From the NCBI RefSeq assembly GCF_900114895.1, contig NZ_FOUO01000006.1, forward strand, positions 1 to 64,000: 64,000 nucleotides of DNA, written 5' to 3'. Positions 48,300 to 57,322 of the stretch are shown here, piece by piece (the stretch's first letter is position 1; every line of letters starts with the position of its first letter). The DNA is from Ectothiorhodospira mobilis. Its GTDB lineage: Bacteria; Pseudomonadota; Gammaproteobacteria; Ectothiorhodospirales; Ectothiorhodospiraceae. The notes below the pieces were generated by a model. The model ran no database searches, was not told where the DNA came from, and saw only the letters and a program-made list of their open reading frames with translations. Position numbers and translations under genes: made by a program.

Positions 48300-48315
48300 T
48301 GGCATGGACGCTGCA
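48300..48315 (+). promoter_or_regulatory. Sigma-54-type promoter of the DUF4168 gene
   Basis: TGGCATGGACGCTGCA matches the consensus TGGCACG-N4-TTGCA at 10 of 12 defined positions, with the GG and GC doublets at exactly the right spacing. Transcription would start near 48326, leaving a ~30-base leader with GAGGAG before the ATG at 48356. Single GG-N10-GC matches are common in GC-rich DNA; the support comes from the adjacent tandem elements and regulator gene. Confidence 0.55.
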
Positions 48316-48355
48316 AGGTGATACGGTACCATCCAACCATCGAGGAGCATCCCTC

Positions 48356-48751
48356 ATGAAGCGTCGTATCCTCCAGACCCTGCCCGCCACGGCCCTGTGC
48401 CTTGCCCTGGCCGGCCTCACCACCCCCGCAGTCGCCCAGCAGGCCCAGCAAGGCCAGCAGCAGCCCGGCATGGGGCAGCAGCAGATGGAGGTGGATCCCA
48501 ATACCCTGGACACCTTCGTGGACGCCTTCGTGGCCGTGCAGGAGATCCGGGACGACTTCGCCAGCCGCCTGGAAGGGGTGGAGGACCAGTCCAAGGCCCA
48601 GGAACTGCAGCAGGCGGCCCAGGAGGAGATGATCAGCGCCGTCAAGGACCAGGGCATGAGTGTCGAGGAATACAACCGGGTGGCCATGTCCCTGCAGAAC
48701 GATCCCGAGATGCTGCAGAAGGTGCAGGAGATGGCCCAGGAACGGATGTAA
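48356..48751 (+). CDS. Exported DUF4168 protein
   Basis: The 131-residue protein has a signal peptide (LPATALCLALAGLTTPAVAQ), a Gln-rich linker (QQAQQGQQQPGMGQQQ), and a DUF4168 helical domain (NTLDTFVDAFVAVQEIRDDF to NDPEMLQKVQEM). DUF4168 proteins are periplasmic and of unknown function. Met is frequent. The upstream sigma-54 promoter and tandem elements suggest control by the preceding two-component system, in the manner of the periplasmic chaperone ZraP, although no sequence similarity to ZraP is claimed. Confidence 0.82.
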   Translation: MKRRILQTLPATALCLALAGLTTPAVAQQAQQGQQQPGMGQQQMEVDPNTLDTFVDAFVAVQEIRDDFASRLEGVEDQSKAQELQQAAQEEMISAVKDQGMSVEEYNRVAMSLQNDPEMLQKVQEMAQERM

Positions 48752-48771
48752 TCCCTCCCGCAAGCACCGCG

Positions 48772-48791
48772 GCGGCCGGGTCCCCGGCCGC
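48772..48791. terminator. Hairpin between convergent genes
   Basis: GCGGCCGGG (48772-48780) pairs with CCCGGCCGC (48783-48791), a 9-bp all-GC stem. No T tract follows on either strand. Its place between two convergent genes suggests a bidirectional terminator or attenuating hairpin. Confidence 0.45.
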
Positions 48792-48802
48792 CCACTCCCG
48801 AC

Positions 48803-49417
48803 TTAGAGTTCGTTCTGAATGCGCTTGTAGCCGGCCACCAGTTGCCGGTTGGTGAGGGCCACATCCTCCGAGAAGCTGGAGGCGTCCGCCGTCACCGTCT
48901 CGATCCGCGACAGGTCCGTGGCGGAGTGGATGTTGCTGGTGGAGGGGATGTAGAAGCCCTCGGGCACCTGGCAGTCCTCCACCACCGAGTTGTGCCGGAT
49001 CACCGATCCTGCCCCGACGGTGCAGTTGAACAGCACCGTGTTGAAACCGATGAAGACCCGGTGGCCCACATGACAGGGACCGTGGATGATGGAGCGGTGG
49101 GCGATGGAGGTGTGCTCGCCGATCTCCACGCGGGCGCCGGACTTGGAATGGATCACCACGCCGTCCTGGATGTTGGAGTTGTCCCCGATGACGATGGGTT
49201 CCAGGCCGCCGTCGGCGTCCAGTTCGTCGGCGCGGATGACCGCGTAGGGACCGATGAAGACATTCTCCCCCACCTGCACCTTGCCGCAGAGGATGGCGGT
49301 GGGGTCGATGAAGGCGGATTCCGCCACGACGGGCAGGTGGCCGGTGGGGTTCTTGCGGATCAAGGCAGGGTGTCCTTTGGTCGCTTCGCGAAGGGTGCGC
49401 CATCCTGCCATGCCCAT
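48803..49417 (-). CDS. Gamma-class carbonic anhydrase-like hexapeptide protein
   Basis: The 204-residue left-handed beta-helix protein has hexapeptide runs (FIDPTAILCGKVQVGENVFI, SIIHGPCHVGHRVFIGFNTV) and three zinc-type histidines in VVIHSKSG, TSIAHRS and IIHGPCH. This matches gamma carbonic anhydrases. The C-terminal helix is IALTNRQLVAGY-like (DVALTNRQLVAGYKRIQNEL). An ATG at 49417 is chosen over TTG at 49441. It follows the SDR gene by 46 bp on the same strand. Confidence 0.85.
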   Translation of the reverse strand: MGMAGWRTLREATKGHPALIRKNPTGHLPVVAESAFIDPTAILCGKVQVGENVFIGPYAVIRADELDADGGLEPIVIGDNSNIQDGVVIHSKSGARVEIGEHTSIAHRSIIHGPCHVGHRVFIGFNTVLFNCTVGAGSVIRHNSVVEDCQVPEGFYIPSTSNIHSATDLSRIETVTADASSFSEDVALTNRQLVAGYKRIQNEL

Positions 49418-49463
49418 TGCGATACGGCAATCGCTGGGCAATCCCGGGGCCGGGGGGATCGAT

Positions 49464-50351
49464 TCAGCCCCCGCCGCCGGCCTCCTCCTCCAGGGAGGCG
49501 CGAATGCCCGCCTCCATGCGGGGGTAGCGCAGTTGCACCCCCAGGTCCGTCAGTACCCGGGCCGAGCGCACGCTGCGGGACTCCCGCAGGAAGGAGAGCA
49601 TCATGGGGCTGAGGTGGCCCTCGGCCTCGGCCATGCCCATGCAGGGGGGATGGGGCAGGCCCGCGGCGTCCGCCACCGCCTGGAAGTAGGCGGTCATGGA
49701 ACGGTGGTCGCCGTCCCCCACGTTGTAGGTCTCCCCGCCGGGGCCATGGTCCAGGGCCGCGGCGCACAGGGCCACCAGGTCGTCCACGTGGATGCGGTTG
49801 CCGGGTCCGGCCTCCTCGGGCCGGATCAGCGGCTGTTTGGCGCGAATGGCATGCAGCGGTAGCCGCCCGGGTCCGTAGATCCCGGGGACCCTCAGCACCA
49901 CCACCGGCACCCCCGTCTCCCCTTCCAACGCCCGCAACTGCCCCTCTGCGTCCAGGCGGCGACGGGCCCGGTCCGTGGCCGGCGCCGGCGGCGTCAGGTC
50001 ATCCACGCTGGCCCCTTCGCGGTCGCCGTAGACCCCGGTGGTGCTCAGGTAGACGATGCGCTCGGGCGGGTTGCGGCGGCAGGCCGCGGCAAGACCCTGG
50101 GTACGGGGATCCCTGTCGCCGTGGCTCGGGGGCGGCACGCTATGCAGCACCAGGGCCCCCATGAGGGGGATCGAGTCCAGACCCTCCCCCGTGTCCAGAT
50201 CCGCTTGCAGGGTCTCGATCCCCCGGGTGCGCAGTGCCTCGGCGCGGTGGGCGCTGCGCACCACCGCCAGGACCCGCCGTCCCCCGGCCTGCAGGGTCCG
50301 GGCCAGACGTTCCCCCACATAGCCGCAACCCATGATGACCACCGGTGTCAT
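49464..50351 (-). CDS. NAD-dependent epimerase/SDR-family protein
   Basis: The 295-residue protein has a Rossmann start (VVIMGCGYVGERLARTLQAG) with the GxGxxG motif and a catalytic-site-like YLSTTGVYGD followed by the family RNRIHVDDL-like GNRIHVDDLVAL. It resembles extended SDR/YeeZ-type proteins. Substrate unknown. Starts at the ATG at 50351. The strong hairpin at 50447-50476 separates it from hemY upstream. Confidence 0.8.
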   Translation of the reverse strand: MTPVVIMGCGYVGERLARTLQAGGRRVLAVVRSAHRAEALRTRGIETLQADLDTGEGLDSIPLMGALVLHSVPPPSHGDRDPRTQGLAAACRRNPPERIVYLSTTGVYGDREGASVDDLTPPAPATDRARRRLDAEGQLRALEGETGVPVVVLRVPGIYGPGRLPLHAIRAKQPLIRPEEAGPGNRIHVDDLVALCAAALDHGPGGETYNVGDGDHRSMTAYFQAVADAAGLPHPPCMGMAEAEGHLSPMMLSFLRESRSVRSARVLTDLGVQLRYPRMEAGIRASLEEEAGGGG

Positions 50352-50446
50352 GCCCGCATCTCCTGAAGGTTCGTGAAACCCCACTCTAGAAGGCCGGGCC
50401 CTTTGCCGGCAAGGCGGGCGGACACCAGGGGGGGGGCGGAAAAAAG

Positions 50447-50476
50447 AAAAGCCCCCGGGGTGAGCCGGGGGCTTTT
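50447..50476. terminator. Strong bidirectional terminator
   Basis: AAAAGCCCCCGG (50447-50458) and CCGGGGGCTTTT (50465-50476) form a 12-bp inverted repeat with a 6-base loop. Flanking A and T tracts suit termination on both strands. It lies after hemY on the minus strand, ending the hemC-D-X-Y operon. Confidence 0.85.
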
Positions 50477-50526
50477 CGTCGTGCGGGCCGCGGGACCCGG
50501 CCGTGGCCGGGTCCTGTGCCCGGACC

Positions 50527-51846
50527 TCAGGCGCCGGAGAGCCGGGGCTGGGTCAGCTTGCCGCGGGTGCGGACCTTGCCCTTGCGGCCGCTCTGGGCCG
50601 GAAGGCTCTGGGCCTGTTCCTCCTCGGCCTTGGGGGCCGAGGGGATGGCGGGTTCCCGCACGCCGCCGTCCACGGCCACCTGCAGACCCTTGCGGTAGGC
50701 GTCCTGGGCCAGCTTTTCCTCACCCAGCTGCTCCAGCAGCTCGCCCAGCTCGCGGTAGGCCTCGGCGTTGGGACGTGCCGCCACACTGGACTCCAGGTAG
50801 CCCCGGGCCTTGCCCCAGGCCTTGGCCAGCTTGCACAGGCGGCCGAGGGTGAGCAACAGCACGGGATCGCGGCGGTGATCCCGCAGCCAGCCCTCCGCCA
50901 CGCCGATGGCGCGGTTGGCGTCGTTCACCGACAGCAGGCCGTAGAGGTAGACCAGCTTCTCGTTCCAGCGCCCCTTGATGGCGGTGCGCAGGACGGCCTC
51001 GGCGCGGTCGTGCTCGTTGAGCCGGATGAGGGCGCGGGCATAGGGCTCCACCAGTTCGTGGCGGTTGCGGGAGGTCTTGGGCAGGTTCACCCACAGGCCC
51101 TCCAGCTTGGCCAGTTCGCCGGCCTCGGCCAGTTCCTGGGCACGGCTGGCGAAGGCCTCCGTCTCCATCCGGTCCAGGGTCTCGTTGTCCAAGGCGCGGG
51201 CCTTGCGCAGGTCCGGCAGGACCGCCAGCAGGGAAGCGCTGTCTCCGGTCTCCTGGTACAGGCGGGCGCGCAGGCGCAGGAGCTGGGGATGGTTGGGGGC
51301 GATGTCGGTCAGGTGGCGCAGGGCGCTGGTGGCCTGGGGGTATTCTCCATTATCCAGCTGCAGTTCCGCCTGGGTGAGTCCCACGGCCACGTCGGACCCG
51401 GTCTCCGACTGGGCGGCCTGACGCAGGTAGTCATCGCGGCGGTCGGTGGCCCCCTGCATCTGCGCGGCGCGGGCCGCGGACAGGTAGTTGAGCATGGGGG
51501 AGTCCCCGCGGCGGGCGGATTGCACCAGCAGCTTTTCGGCCTTGTTCCAGCGGCCTTCGGTCATCTCCGCCATCCCCAGGGCCAGGCCCCGCTGGCAGAC
51601 CATGGCCTTCTTCTGCTGACGCCGGGCGCTCATGGTGCTGGGCAGGCCGAACAGCCCCACCAGGAAACGGATGATGCCGTAGGCCAGCAGCAGCACCACC
51701 ACCATGGCGGCGATATAGAAGGCCAGGCTGGTCTCGAGGCTCATGTCGCCGTAGGCGAACAGGACATAGCCGGGCTCTTCCATGAACATGAGGGTGCCCA
51801 CCGCCGATGCGATGAGGACCAGGAAGATCACGATCAACGATTTCAT
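50527..51846 (-). CDS. hemY: HemY-family TPR membrane protein of the haem operon
   Basis: The 439-residue protein has the HemY N-terminal helices (MKSLIVIFLVLIASAVGTLM, then IAAMVVVLLLAYGIIRFLVG) and a long TPR-like helical region (for example LGRLCKLAKAWGKARGYLES). This proteobacterial HemY differs from protoporphyrinogen oxidase of the same name; its role in haem synthesis is unclear. It starts 3 bp after the hemX stop. The C-terminus is basic and Pro-rich. Confidence 0.92.
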   Translation of the reverse strand: MKSLIVIFLVLIASAVGTLMFMEEPGYVLFAYGDMSLETSLAFYIAAMVVVLLLAYGIIRFLVGLFGLPSTMSARRQQKKAMVCQRGLALGMAEMTEGRWNKAEKLLVQSARRGDSPMLNYLSAARAAQMQGATDRRDDYLRQAAQSETGSDVAVGLTQAELQLDNGEYPQATSALRHLTDIAPNHPQLLRLRARLYQETGDSASLLAVLPDLRKARALDNETLDRMETEAFASRAQELAEAGELAKLEGLWVNLPKTSRNRHELVEPYARALIRLNEHDRAEAVLRTAIKGRWNEKLVYLYGLLSVNDANRAIGVAEGWLRDHRRDPVLLLTLGRLCKLAKAWGKARGYLESSVAARPNAEAYRELGELLEQLGEEKLAQDAYRKGLQVAVDGGVREPAIPSAPKAEEEQAQSLPAQSGRKGKVRTRGKLTQPRLSGA

Positions 51847-51849
51847 GGC

Positions 51850-53424
51850 TTATCCCTCCACCTGAACGAGCAGTTCGTAGGACTTGCCAATATCCGGCTG
51901 CTCGGCCCGCAGTTCACGCTTCTGCAGGTCTTCCAGGCGCTTCATCAGCGGGGCCACCGGTTCGGAGGCAAAGTATTCCACCAGCAGTTCCCGGGCGCTT
52001 TCCAGGTTGTCGCGGTAGTCCTCCTGGTCGTAGCGCAGGGCCGCCAGACGGGCCGACTCGATGCGCAGGGCCAGGACCTGGCGCATGAACAGTTCGGTGT
52101 CGGCATCGGGCATGGAACGCACCACCTGCTGGTGCTGGCGCACGGTGATGTGCTCGTTCAGCTCGTTGAGCACCTGGTAGTAGGCGCGCTCCCACCAGGC
52201 GGCATCGCCTCCGGGTTCGCCCAGGGCCACCATCTGGCTGCCCTGGTCGTTGTCGGGCTGCTTCAGGGGCAGGGGTTTGAGTTCGGCGGAGACCTCCTCC
52301 AGGGCCTGGACGATTTCGTCCACCTGGTTGCCTTCATAGGCTTTGAGGGCCTGCCGTTCCCGGGCGATGGCGTCGCGCACGTCACCGAAGCGCGGATCGC
52401 CCATCTCCTTGAGCATCTCGTCGGCGGCGGCCAGGGCGGCCATGGCCCCTTCAGCATCGTTCATGAAGTCCATGCGGTGCTGGGCGATGCGCAGCAGGTA
52501 GCCCACCTCGGAGACCTTCCACTCCCGTTCGGGGCGGTCGGTCTGGTTCTGCAGCGAGGCGAGCCCTTGCTCCAGGGTCTCCAGGCGGCGCGCCTGGCTC
52601 TCGTTCATGCTCTGCAGCTCGGCGCGGGCCTCTTCGATGGCCGTTTCCACCTCGCTGCGCAGGTCGCGCTCCAGCTGATTCACCTGCTCCGGCAGGGCGG
52701 CGGTGCGCTCCTGCATCTCGGAGAGGTCCTTGAGGGCGCTGCTGAGGCGGTCATTGGCCTCCTCGGCCATCTGCAGGGCGTCCTTGGCGGTGGAGGAGGC
52801 GTTCATGGCCACCCCCAGGGCGAGGACCACGGCAACGCCCCCCACCACCAGCGGCAGCTTGCCGCCGCGGCCGTTGCCGGAACCGCCGCCTGCCGGCGGG
52901 GTGCGGCCGGCGCCACCGCCGCCGCCCTGGCCGGAGGTGGCCGCCTTGGGCGCAGCGGCCGGCTTGGCGGACCCGGCACCGCTGCCGGCGGCGGCCTTCG
53001 GGGGGGTTGCCCCCTTGGCCGGTTCGTTGCTGCCGGACCCGCTCTTGGCCGGCTCGGTCTTCGAAGTCTCAGCTTTGTTGTCCACGGGATTAGATGCCTC
53101 GGGCTTTGGGGTTTGGGATGGACCGGCCCCGGCCGCGGGCGCGTTGCTCGTGCTGCCCCCGGCCGCGGCCTTTTCGGATGAGGAGGATTCGCTTGCACCG
53201 GAGGCGGGCTTGGTGCCGATCTGCCCGGAGAGCGCATCGCGATCCTTGGGATCGGCGTTGTAGGCGGCCGTGTCCTGAGCCGGAGCAGAACCCAGCGCGT
53301 CCTCGACCGGGCGCCCGCCCCCGACAGGCGCCTTGTCCTGGTTTACCGGGCCCGTGCCGGTCACCCGGGTCGCCTTCGGCTTGTTGCCGCCTTTGGCTCT
53401 TTGATTGGATTTCTGTCTACTCAT
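51850..53424 (-). CDS. hemX: HemX-family membrane protein
   Basis: The 524-residue protein starts MSRQKSNQRAKGGNKPKATR. A ~190-residue low-complexity, Ala/Pro/Ser/Gly/Lys-rich head comes first, then one membrane helix (LPLVVGGVAVVLALGVAMNA). A coiled-coil-rich periplasmic HemX domain follows (EWKVSEVGYLLRIAQHRMDF). The family is often named uroporphyrinogen-III methyltransferase, but this protein has no methyltransferase domain. The head is unusually long. It overlaps hemD by 8 bp. Confidence 0.88.
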   Translation of the reverse strand: MSRQKSNQRAKGGNKPKATRVTGTGPVNQDKAPVGGGRPVEDALGSAPAQDTAAYNADPKDRDALSGQIGTKPASGASESSSSEKAAAGGSTSNAPAAGAGPSQTPKPEASNPVDNKAETSKTEPAKSGSGSNEPAKGATPPKAAAGSGAGSAKPAAAPKAATSGQGGGGGAGRTPPAGGGSGNGRGGKLPLVVGGVAVVLALGVAMNASSTAKDALQMAEEANDRLSSALKDLSEMQERTAALPEQVNQLERDLRSEVETAIEEARAELQSMNESQARRLETLEQGLASLQNQTDRPEREWKVSEVGYLLRIAQHRMDFMNDAEGAMAALAAADEMLKEMGDPRFGDVRDAIARERQALKAYEGNQVDEIVQALEEVSAELKPLPLKQPDNDQGSQMVALGEPGGDAAWWERAYYQVLNELNEHITVRQHQQVVRSMPDADTELFMRQVLALRIESARLAALRYDQEDYRDNLESARELLVEYFASEPVAPLMKRLEDLQKRELRAEQPDIGKSYELLVQVEG

Positions 53425-54253
53425 GAGTTTGCTTCCTCTTTTCAGCCCATTTCTGCACGGCCTCCAGCATGGCCTCGTCGCTGGGGTCATCGGCCACCAC
53501 TGGGGTCTGTTTGAAGCCCATCTCCCGGGCCGTGTCCACCATGCGCCCGCAGCCCACCACCAGGGGCGTGCTGCATAGCCGTTGCCGCCCCGCCTCGCCC
53601 ATCATCTCGTACAGGTTGCGCAGGGCCTCGCTGCTCGTGATGGCGATCACATGCCCGTCTCCCTGCGACCACAGCCGCAGCACAGGACCGGGGTCGACGT
53701 CGGGCCGTCCGCGCCGGTAGGCCTCGGCGTAGGTCACCTTGGCCCCACGAGCAGTGAGTGTAGCACCTAGCAATTCCCGTCCCCCCTCACCCCGGAAGAT
53801 GACGACCGGACGGTCCGCCACGTCCTGCAGTTGTGGCTGTTCCAGCAGGGCCTCGCTGTCGAAGCGGGCCGGCGGACAGATGTCCGCACGGTAGCCCAGT
53901 CTCTCCAGGGCCAGGGCCGTCTTGCGGCCCACGGTGGCCAGTTTCAGGCCCGGCGGCAGCTTGCCCCGCCGGGCATGGATGCGGCCGATGGCACGGTGGA
54001 CCGCATTGGGACTGATGAAGATGGCGATCCTGTAGCCATCCAGACGGTCGATGACGGCATCCAGGGCTGCAAGGTCCGCGGGGTCCTGGATCTCCAGGGC
54101 GGGGAAGCGCAGCGCCCGCCCCCCGGCCGTCTCCACCAGACGGCAGAAGCCCTCCGCCTGGTGCGCCGGGCGCGTGACCAGGACCGTCACCCCCTGCAAT
54201 GGGGCGGGGGCCGCCTGTCCGTGGATTGTCGCCCTGGATCCCGCAGCACTCAT
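53417..54253 (-). CDS. hemD: Uroporphyrinogen-III synthase
   Basis: The 278-residue protein has the HemD bilobal fold: the GVTVLVTRPAHQAEGFCRLV start, LRFPALEIQ, IFISPNAVHRAIG and the second lobe ending AITSSEALRNLYEM, with CSTPLVVGCGRMVDTAREMG. It cyclises hydroxymethylbilane with D-ring inversion. It begins 8 bp after hemC and overlaps hemX by 8 bp. HemD is poorly conserved, but the context makes the call secure. Confidence 0.92.
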   Translation of the reverse strand: MSAAGSRATIHGQAAPAPLQGVTVLVTRPAHQAEGFCRLVETAGGRALRFPALEIQDPADLAALDAVIDRLDGYRIAIFISPNAVHRAIGRIHARRGKLPPGLKLATVGRKTALALERLGYRADICPPARFDSEALLEQPQLQDVADRPVVIFRGEGGRELLGATLTARGAKVTYAEAYRRGRPDVDPGPVLRLWSQGDGHVIAITSSEALRNLYEMMGEAGRQRLCSTPLVVGCGRMVDTAREMGFKQTPVVADDPSDEAMLEAVQKWAEKRKQTHE

Positions 54254-54261
54254 GGCATCGT

Positions 54262-55218
54262 TCAGTCGCCTGAAGGCGGTTGTACCGGATTGAGTCCCAG
54301 GTCGCGGAGGATGCGGTCCGCCCCTTCGCGCAAGAGCTGTTCCGCCAGGGCCACGCCGATCTCGGCGGCCTGTTCCTGCGGCCCCTCCAGGCTGGCGCGA
54401 TGCACCAGGGAACCGTCCGGCTCGCCCACCAGGCCGCGCATGTACAGGCTGCCGTCCTCACGCAGCACGGCGTAGCCGCCGATGGGCACCTGGCAGCCGC
54501 CGTTGAGGCGGGCGTTGAAGGCGCGCTCGGCGGTGACGCGCACGAGGGTGTCCGGGTCGTTGAGGGGCGAGATGAGTTCCATGACCTCGGGGTCGTTGGC
54601 GCGGCACTCGATGCCGATGGCCCCCTGGCCGATGGCGGGCAGGCTCTCGTCCGCGTCCAGCACGCGGGTGATGCGCTCGCCGAAACCCAGGCGCTTGAGC
54701 CCGGCCGAGGCCAGCAGGATGGCGTCGTAGACGCCGTTGTCCAGCTTGGACAGACGCGTGTTCACGTTGCCGCGCAGGTCCAGTACCTGGAAGCCGGGGA
54801 AGCGGGCGCGCAACTGGCTCTGGCGGCGCAGGCTGGAGGTGCCCACACGGGCGTTCTCCGGCAGGTCCTCCAGGCAGCTGTACTGATTGGAGACGAAGGC
54901 GTCGTGGGGATCCTCCCGGTCCAGGACCACCGGCAGTTCCAGGCCCTCGGGCAGTTCCATGGGCACGTCCTTCATGGAATGCACGGCGATGTCCGCGGTG
55001 CCGTCCATGAGGGCGGTCTCCAGTTCCTTCACGAACAGGCCCTTGCCGCCCACCTTGGCCAGGGGGGTGTCCAGCATCACGTCCCCCTGGGTGGTCATCT
55101 TCACCAGGGTGATCTGTACGTCGGGGAACAGGGCCTTGACCCGGCGGGCCACCTCCTCGGTCTGCCATACGGCGAGGGGGCTCTTGCGGGTGGCGATCTT
55201 CAATTCAGTCTTGGGCAT
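54262..55218 (-). CDS. hemC: Hydroxymethylbilane synthase (porphobilinogen deaminase)
   Basis: The 318-residue protein begins [20 protein letters not shown] and has the dipyrromethane-cofactor cysteine in [17 protein letters not shown], with [12 protein letters not shown] and [11 protein letters not shown] substrate-binding arginines. It polymerises four porphobilinogen units. It is the first gene of hemC-D-X-Y, downstream of algR with a 168-bp gap, the order known from Pseudomonas. Confidence 0.96.
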   Translation of the reverse strand: MPKTELKIATRKSPLAVWQTEEVARRVKALFPDVQITLVKMTTQGDVMLDTPLAKVGGKGLFVKELETALMDGTADIAVHSMKDVPMELPEGLELPVVLDREDPHDAFVSNQYSCLEDLPENARVGTSSLRRQSQLRARFPGFQVLDLRGNVNTRLSKLDNGVYDAILLASAGLKRLGFGERITRVLDADESLPAIGQGAIGIECRANDPEVMELISPLNDPDTLVRVTAERAFNARLNGGCQVPIGGYAVLREDGSLYMRGLVGEPDGSLVHRASLEGPQEQAAEIGVALAEQLLREGADRILRDLGLNPVQPPSGD

Positions 55219-55326
55219 GGGCGGGTGATGGCTCGTGAAAGAATGACCCTATTGGGGATTCGCGGTATCGTACAACGCAACCATACATTATGTCTGCCTT
55301 TCAACACACGGGGCAGACGGGGCTGT

Positions 55327-55342
55327 GTCAACTTTTGTTGAC
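55327..55342. promoter_or_regulatory. Short inverted repeat between hemC and algR
   Basis: GTCAAC (55327-55332), TTTT, GTTGAC (55337-55342) is a perfect inverted repeat in the 168-bp gap. It could be an operator or a weak terminator for algR; its short arms do not decide. A GGCCGG-rich stretch follows at 55348-55370. Confidence 0.3.
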
Positions 55343-55386
55343 CCAGGCCGGGTCTCCGGCCTTCGGTCGGGTTCCCTTGCCGGGGA

Positions 55387-56121
55387 TCAGAGGCTCTTGA
55401 GGAAGCGGCGCACCTCGGCCACGTGGCGGCGGCTCACCTCCAGGCGCTCTTCGCTGCCCTTGAGCACCACCTCGAACCCCCCGTGGTCCCGCCTCTCCAT
55501 GCCGCTGAAGCGGTCGCGGGCCACCAGGGCATTGCGGTGGATGCGCAGAAAACGGTCGCCGAACTCCTCCTCCAGGGCCTTGAGGGGCTCCTCGATGAGC
55601 ACCTCGCCGCCGTCGTGGCGCACCGTGACGTATTTCTGGTCGGCCTGGAAGTAGTGCACGCTCTCCACCGGGATCAGCTCCAGGTTGCCCCGCACCCGGG
55701 CGCAGATGTGGCTGCGGGCCGTCTCCTCGCGGGTGGACTGGTTCAACCCCTCCAGCTGCGCCCGGTTGGGGCGCTGGGCCTTCTCCAGGGCGCTGCGCAG
55801 GCGTTCCTCGCGCACGGGCTTGAGCAGGTAGTCCACCGCCTGGGCCTCGAAGGCCTCGATGGCATGGGTCTCGTAGGCGGTGACGAAGAGGATGGCCGGC
55901 GGGGTCTCCATCTGCGCCATGTGACGCGCCGCCTCGAGACCGTCCATGCCCGGCATGCGGATGTCCATGAGCACGATCTCCGGATGGGTCTGCGCGGCCA
56001 CGCGCACCGCCTCCACGCCGTTGGCCGCCTCCCCCGCCACCTCATACTCCGGCAGGGCGCGCAACAGGGTGGCCAGGCGTTCGCGGGCCGGCTGTTCATC
56101 ATCGACGATGAGGACCTTCAT
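55387..56121 (-). CDS. algR: AlgR-like LytTR response regulator
   Basis: The 244-residue protein has a receiver domain (D53 in VLMDIRMPGMDG) and a C-terminal LytTR DNA-binding domain (YVTVRHDGGEVLIEEPLKAL, RFLRIHRNALVARDRF). It overlaps the kinase gene by 4 bp. Position between algZ and hemC matches the P. aeruginosa alginate regulator AlgR. There AlgR controls alginate, twitching and virulence genes; no alginate genes are in this window. Confidence 0.92.
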   Translation of the reverse strand: MKVLIVDDEQPARERLATLLRALPEYEVAGEAANGVEAVRVAAQTHPEIVLMDIRMPGMDGLEAARHMAQMETPPAILFVTAYETHAIEAFEAQAVDYLLKPVREERLRSALEKAQRPNRAQLEGLNQSTREETARSHICARVRGNLELIPVESVHYFQADQKYVTVRHDGGEVLIEEPLKALEEEFGDRFLRIHRNALVARDRFSGMERRDHGGFEVVLKGSEERLEVSRRHVAEVRRFLKSL

Positions 56122-57200
56122 GACGTTCTCCTCGGGACCAGGATGTCCACGCGGTAGTGGTCCGCGGACTGGGTGGTCTCCATGCGCGCCCGGCCGCGGT
56201 AGGCCAGGGCCAGGCGCTGGCGGATGCTCTCCTGGGCAAAACGGTTGCCCGGGCGCCTGCGCCGGTGTTCCTGGGAGGGCATGGGGTTCTCCACGGTGAT
56301 GCGCAGCATCTCCCCGGCCTGACGCAGGGCCACCGTCACCGTACCCCCCTCGGTGCTGGGTTCGATGCCGTGATAGACGGAGTTCTCCACCAGGGGCTGG
56401 AGGATGAGGCTGGGCACGGGATGATCCGGCGACAGCCGCTCATCCACATCCCAGTGCACCTGCAGCCGCTCCCCCAGGCGCAGGGCCTCGATGCGCAGGT
56501 ACTGCCGGGCCAGGGCGATCTCCTCCGAGAGGGTGCCCGTCTCCCGGCTGGAGAGGGTGGCGCGGAACAGGTCCGCCAGGTCCATCACCGTGGATTCGGC
56601 CACCTCCGGGCGGCTGCGGGTGAGGTTGGCGATGGTGTTCATGCTGTTGAAGAGGAAGTGGGGGCGGATGCGCGCCTGCAGGGCCTGCACCCGGGAGCGG
56701 GCCTCCGCCTCCACGTTGTGCTGCCACTGCTTCTGTACATAGAGGTAACGCAGGGCCACGGCGCTGACGATGGCGCCGATGGCGAGGGTGCGCAGCAAAA
56801 ACTCCTCGTGACTGAGGCCGCTGCCCAGGGTCTCCCAGCCCCAGAGGCGGCCCATGCCCAGGGCCAGGAGGGTGAACACCAGGATCACGGCCTGGATGAT
56901 GAGCCAGGTGCCCGCCGCCGCTACGAAGGGGCCCAGCCGGTCCAGGAAACGGCGCGCCAGGCACAGCACCAGCCCCGTGCCCAGGGCCACCCATTGCACG
57001 AACAGGGACACCAGGGCCAGGTTGACCCAGAAGCCCTGTTGCGGCGGGTTGGAGGAGAGGGCCACCAGGAAGGCCAGCAGCTGGGCGATGAGCACCACGA
57101 GGAAGAAGGTGCGACCCTCGCAGAAATTGGGGAGGAAGATCGCCTGTCCCCCGGGGTCGACATGGGGGTGTTCCTGGGTCTTGTGCTGGCCGGTCCTCAT
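56118..57200 (-). CDS. algZ: AlgZ/FimS-like sensor kinase
   Basis: The 360-residue LytS-type kinase starts at the ATG at 57200 (MRTGQHKTQEHPHV). It has about four membrane helices and a His_kinase box ARIRPHFLFNSMNTIANLTR (phospho-acceptor in RPHFLFNSMN). The ATPase part reads VPSLILQPLVENSVYHGIE, and the terminus is GNRFAQESIRQRLALAY-like. As in AlgZ the canonical H box is of the LytS type. It is divergent from argH by 122 bp, the same order as in Pseudomonas. Confidence 0.9.
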   Translation of the reverse strand: MRTGQHKTQEHPHVDPGGQAIFLPNFCEGRTFFLVVLIAQLLAFLVALSSNPPQQGFWVNLALVSLFVQWVALGTGLVLCLARRFLDRLGPFVAAAGTWLIIQAVILVFTLLALGMGRLWGWETLGSGLSHEEFLLRTLAIGAIVSAVALRYLYVQKQWQHNVEAEARSRVQALQARIRPHFLFNSMNTIANLTRSRPEVAESTVMDLADLFRATLSSRETGTLSEEIALARQYLRIEALRLGERLQVHWDVDERLSPDHPVPSLILQPLVENSVYHGIEPSTEGGTVTVALRQAGEMLRITVENPMPSQEHRRRRPGNRFAQESIRQRLALAYRGRARMETTQSADHYRVDILVPRRTS

Positions 57201-57322
57201 GCTGCGCGCGCCGCCTCTTTCCCGCCGTGGGCGGGCCTGTTGAGGTTGGGTTGCCGGGTGCCCGCGCCCCGGGTGTGCCAATGGTATACTAAACGATTCA
57301 CGAGCAAAGACGCAGACGGGTC

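Noticed and set aside
51850-53424. HemX as uroporphyrinogen-III methyltransferase
   Set aside because: The common name is not supported: there is no methyltransferase fold, only a low-complexity head, one membrane helix and the HemX domain.
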